64,000 bases of DNA from Diplonema papillatum (taxonomy: Eukaryota > Euglenozoa > Diplonemea > Diplonemida > Diplonemidae), in assembly GCA_030068145.1 (NCBI GenBank), contig JAPJBO010001099.1, forward strand, positions 1 to 64,000. The letters are read 5' to 3'. Positions within the stretch are counted from its first letter, which is position 1. Each line of letters opens with the position of its first letter. The position numbers and the translations under genes were made by a program. Below, piece after piece: positions 62,301 through 64,000 of the stretch. The notes beneath the pieces are model-generated. The model saw only the letters and a list, made by a program, of their open reading frames with translations. It did no database searches and had not been told where the DNA came from.

Positions 62301-62797
62301 TCAACAACGACGGGGGCAACTCACCGCCCAACAACGGACAACTCGTCGTCTGCACAGACTCCATCTTCCGCAGGCCAATCAGCAAAGAGGCGGAAAGGGC
62401 TATGTTCTGTATCGCAATGCGGGATCGGGAGCGCAGACGAGAAGACAAGGTGCTGGAGGGGGTACCGAGGAAGGCGCTGCCAACGACGACGCGAGTCGAC
62501 GAGAGGGCAAAAGCCCACTCCACCCAGGCGATTCTCCAGAAGCGGGAGTCTGCAGAGAAGAGGACGCGGCGGCGGAACAGTCTTCCCGCACCGGCGAGCC
62601 CCCCGACACCCTTGCCGATAATACGGGACCCAGCCACCCCGACTCACGTTCCAATCATCAGCCAAGAGTCAACCGATCTAATGGCCGGGGACGAGCCGCA
62701 GGGGACCGAAGCCCAGCCGGGGGACGGACGAAACTCCCCGTCGCGGCGCCCGGAGGGGCCAAAGGCGTCGCAACCTCCCCGCCCCCAAACAAACTGA
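59312..62797 (+). CDS. LINE ORF1 with an internal ubiquitin-like domain
   Basis: About 1161 codons from a GTG at 59312; the first ATG is at 59423 (MKAHGD). Residues 1-340 are Pro/Thr/Arg-rich and probably disordered. Residues 343-415 read as a ubiquitin fold: FFVQGLDGKRHL, a central helix with LGDVLERH, LPLDQPLESIGFESG, then VAVCARMHGG ending in Gly-Gly and more Gly, the length and end of ubiquitin. A linker rich in Gly and Arg follows, then a folded region at about 510-760 (RYVLPWTETSGSW; YFLVSGVPCGTN, RRM-like). The tail is acidic, then Pro/Thr-rich. No CCHC knuckles are visible. Position 5' of the endonuclease frame identifies ORF1. Confidence 0.75.
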   Translation: MTPTTPEPGKSHLTAASAFVPARVKAHTRRRGVNNTVMKAHGDTPPGVMLLVALAAALATPPPNSNGGGATKTLDEPLGHVQEPGGGLTQGNTTHQPRPPVQPTTKAGHQRDTPHSTREVYNWSPPIRPSTVTSAGTQNTNPRRPSSLSRHAAATPVLLPPRYILLRSLTRKQRRLHRDYDRRLARQRTKQEEDNRKREHRAQSREMLIFAQETTPGATTQHSAQPAGPLYLSLDYYIGETTADEKEARSTAPAGDPDLPGLPPTNRRKDRSNDAPTSQLHRIAPEIAHPTATASQPGSEQAAPSTAPPGTEAHIATTHTAADEQHPEGTKGPSAQTTARTNFFVQGLDGKRHLVAAHLDERLGDVLERHMPANLEAYVIRGSGAPLPLDQPLESIGFESGMSPGVAVCARMHGGGGGGRGKVHVRVVRPGAAHATHSAAGAGGRGGRGHAGGGDPRAGHHANTSGRGSTNVDDKRTTQRPTPERNQQPEANNRDEQGGHKLYGGWEWPETRFRYVLPWTETSGSWEEVTRQPYSWAQSCLHRTVNRNIINSCWNDSAETSFTKGELHRELRMEFSTPQANEEEVLRCSGHGGFIERTEHDDDTPSPYVNIMLNEGTALHEAHEIASRISDWQLGLTYCRGTLGIRVRREQAKQLRAQLPEAPPEVGYFLVSGVPCGTNAHHLRAKLDSLGWTAQPLFKTAKNGRHIEWAVKSEVLPGKYNHTTHDGIRLTIRRTKRLPLEPTGPNRCPRLSNELRSAETHRRHDPSRPKDNDRLSFQQFQARHGNKAATVWEIAGALDADRPEIDEFDEGAPFAGGELVGAADDDEAGREGGSPQVPENEGTTPPRPPPTSASHTSPATSQPLSAQTLQEALVNALPALLDVLARANQEPKPPTTHNAKAEPTPRTNSTALRASTTTIISPASRDTPTCTNDAAPQLTTRRASWHQDTDAPGTAGHSLAHPHQPPLLPTRTVGFPFEPPSESTTQAEPAQTNPPSINNDGGNSPPNNGQLVVCTDSIFRRPISKEAERAMFCIAMRDRERRREDKVLEGVPRKALPTTTRVDERAKAHSTQAILQKRESAEKRTRRRNSLPAPASPPTPLPIIRDPATPTHVPIISQESTDLMAGDEPQGTEAQPGDGRNSPSRRPEGPKASQPPRPQTN

Positions 62798-64000
62798 GCC
62801 TAGACCGCCGGCCATCTTCGACGCACTGATCAAAATCGCGTCGAGCAACATCAGGTCGTGGTGGGCGAAGCAAGGGCCGTATTCAATCGAAGAAGTGACG
62901 AGAGGCATTCGAGCCCACGCACCCGACATAGTACTCCTACAGGAAACATGGCTGACGAGCACGAAGCCCACACCGAACGTCGCCGGATACGTCGCCTACC
63001 GGCGCGACAGGAAAAATTCGGGGAAGAGGGGTGGAGGACTCGTCATCCTGGTACGGAGCTCGTTGATCAGCCGAATACTTCCGGAACTGGACTTTGGCGA
63101 AGACACACTCATGGAGTGCTTAGGTATCGAAATAGACCGCGTAGGCCTCCCAAGCGTCCGCATCTACAACGTGTACCGCCCGCCGGAAGACGGGAAAGAC
63201 CTGAAGATGGATCCGCTAGCCATGAATGAGAGAACCATCATATGCGGGGACCTCAACACACGCCACCCATCATGGTGCCCCAGCAGGGTCGCAAACCAAG
63301 CAGGCACGAAGCTCCACGCATGGCTCTCCAGCAACGCGGCAACCGTGTGGAACGAACCGACGACGCCGACGCGGGACGCATCAAACACCTCCCCCGACGT
63401 AACGATCGCAGCTGGCCTCCCACACACCATCCTGAACTGGAGAACGGAGGAAGCATGGGGCGCTGACCATCGAACTCTCATGTTCGACATCCCACGCGGA
63501 TACAGGCACAGAAAGGAAACACCAAGAGCCGGAATCGCCTGGGGTCGAGCAGACTGGAAGAAGTTCACAGAACATCTCGAAAACACGTGTGCCGCATCCC
63601 CGGAGGACGAAACAACCGACCCCCACGAGCTAGCGGCCACGTTAACAGGCCACATCCGAGACGCGATCCGCGAGCACATCCCCAAGTCAACTGGGAAGCT
63701 GCCCCCGAGGCCGTGGTGGGACAAGACATTGACACCTCTGTCTCGGAGCAAAGACGCCGCATTCCGGTCGTTCCAGCAGCAGAAAACGGAGCACGCAAAG
63801 ACCGCGTACGAAGAAGCGAGGGCGAGATTCGCGGAAGCGGCGCTACACGCCAAGACGATCTACTGGGGCGGAATCGTCGACAAAGTGAACCGCGGAACAG
63901 ACCTAGGGCTACTGTTCCGGACGGTCCGCGAAATCGACGGGAAGAAGACGAGTAGCACACTCCCTCCCCTCCGGTCAGGAGAGCGGACCACCACCGACCC
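62682..64000 (+). CDS. LINE ORF2, endonuclease part (partial)
   Basis: The frame is +1 relative to ORF1, open from 62682 through the window end. Endonuclease blocks: SNIRSWW, DIVLLQETWL (catalytic Glu), GLVILVRSS, RIYNVYRPP, IICGDLNTRHPSW (catalytic Asp), SPDVTIAAG, WGADHRTLMF (terminal His). A charged helical linker follows. No ATG occurs before 63111, which is already inside the endonuclease. Translation therefore needs a frameshift from ORF1 in the 62682-62797 overlap, or a non-AUG start. The rest of ORF2 is outside the window. Confidence 0.8.

Larger units (their letters stand above)
59108..64000 (+). mobile_element. 5' half of a LINE, cut by the window edge
   Basis: A 5' motif (59108-59144), a long ORF1 (59312-62797) and the endonuclease part of ORF2 (to 64000). 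The endonuclease style (GDLNTRHPSW, WGADHRTLMF) fits the I/Jockey side, like the truncated copies at 37-45 kb. The RT lies beyond the window. Confidence 0.85.

Noticed and set aside
62098-62829. 243-codon plus-strand frame at the end of LINE ORF1
   Set aside because: A third-frame shadow; the endonuclease is in a different frame that continues past it.
1-64000. Retrovirus or LTR retrotransposon, or Polinton
   Set aside because: No paired LTRs with primer-binding sites, no DDE integrase next to an RT, and no protein-primed polymerase or capsid gene was recognised. The only such relative is the recombinase retroelement.

Overview
This is eukaryotic nuclear DNA that is almost entirely built from transposable elements, many of them nested. 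Three things show a eukaryote: a spliced gene with GT/AG borders, several families of LINE and cut-and-paste DNA transposon, and long repeat-filled spacers without operons. The genes and a tyrosine-recombinase retroelement are GC-rich, while the spacers are nearer average composition. I suspect an alga, possibly a red seaweed, but nothing in the window proves it, and I name no species.

Layout. 1-3.2 kb: iteron repeats, a degenerate TTAGGG-like G-rich block and a non-autonomous element with about 165 bp inverted ends. 3.6-5.4 kb: a GC-rich unrecognised ORF on the minus strand. 5.6-5.8 kb: two foldback hairpins. 6.4-12.0 kb: a tyrosine-recombinase retrotransposon (DIRS/PAT/Ngaro/VIPER kin) on the minus strand, with split direct repeats and a 95 bp satellite. 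12-19 kb: no gene that I can support. 19.3-21.3 kb: a 5'-truncated LINE between about 55 bp direct repeats. 21.8-22.4 kb: a MITE with G-run ends and a tRNA-like core. 23.6-26.8 kb: the best host genes, a HECT-like ORF and a two-exon MazG/dCTP-pyrophosphatase gene. 29.0-30.4 kb: a small SAP-like ORF beside a 40 bp minisatellite.

30.5-36.9 kb holds a full-length LINE with both ORFs open and a 2A-like motif at the start of ORF2. 37.4-45.8 kb holds two 5'-truncated I-like LINEs and their tails, interrupted by a hAT-like MITE filled with tandem tRNA-like units. 45.8-49.9 kb is a pogo-like transposon that also encodes a Ulp1/C48 protease. 50.3-58.9 kb is a three-level nest of hAT elements. 59.1-64.0 kb is the 5' half of another LINE, whose ORF1 contains a ubiquitin-like domain.

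Themes that cross elements: all four hAT-like insertions that I could delimit have 7 bp target duplications instead of the usual 8. Three unrelated DNA transposases carry similar ZZ-like cysteine motifs. Two of the transposon ORFs begin with signal-peptide-like segments. Two different LINEs share an almost identical motif about 170 bp upstream of ORF1. Motifs were read by eye, so similarities given without alignment scores are judgements.
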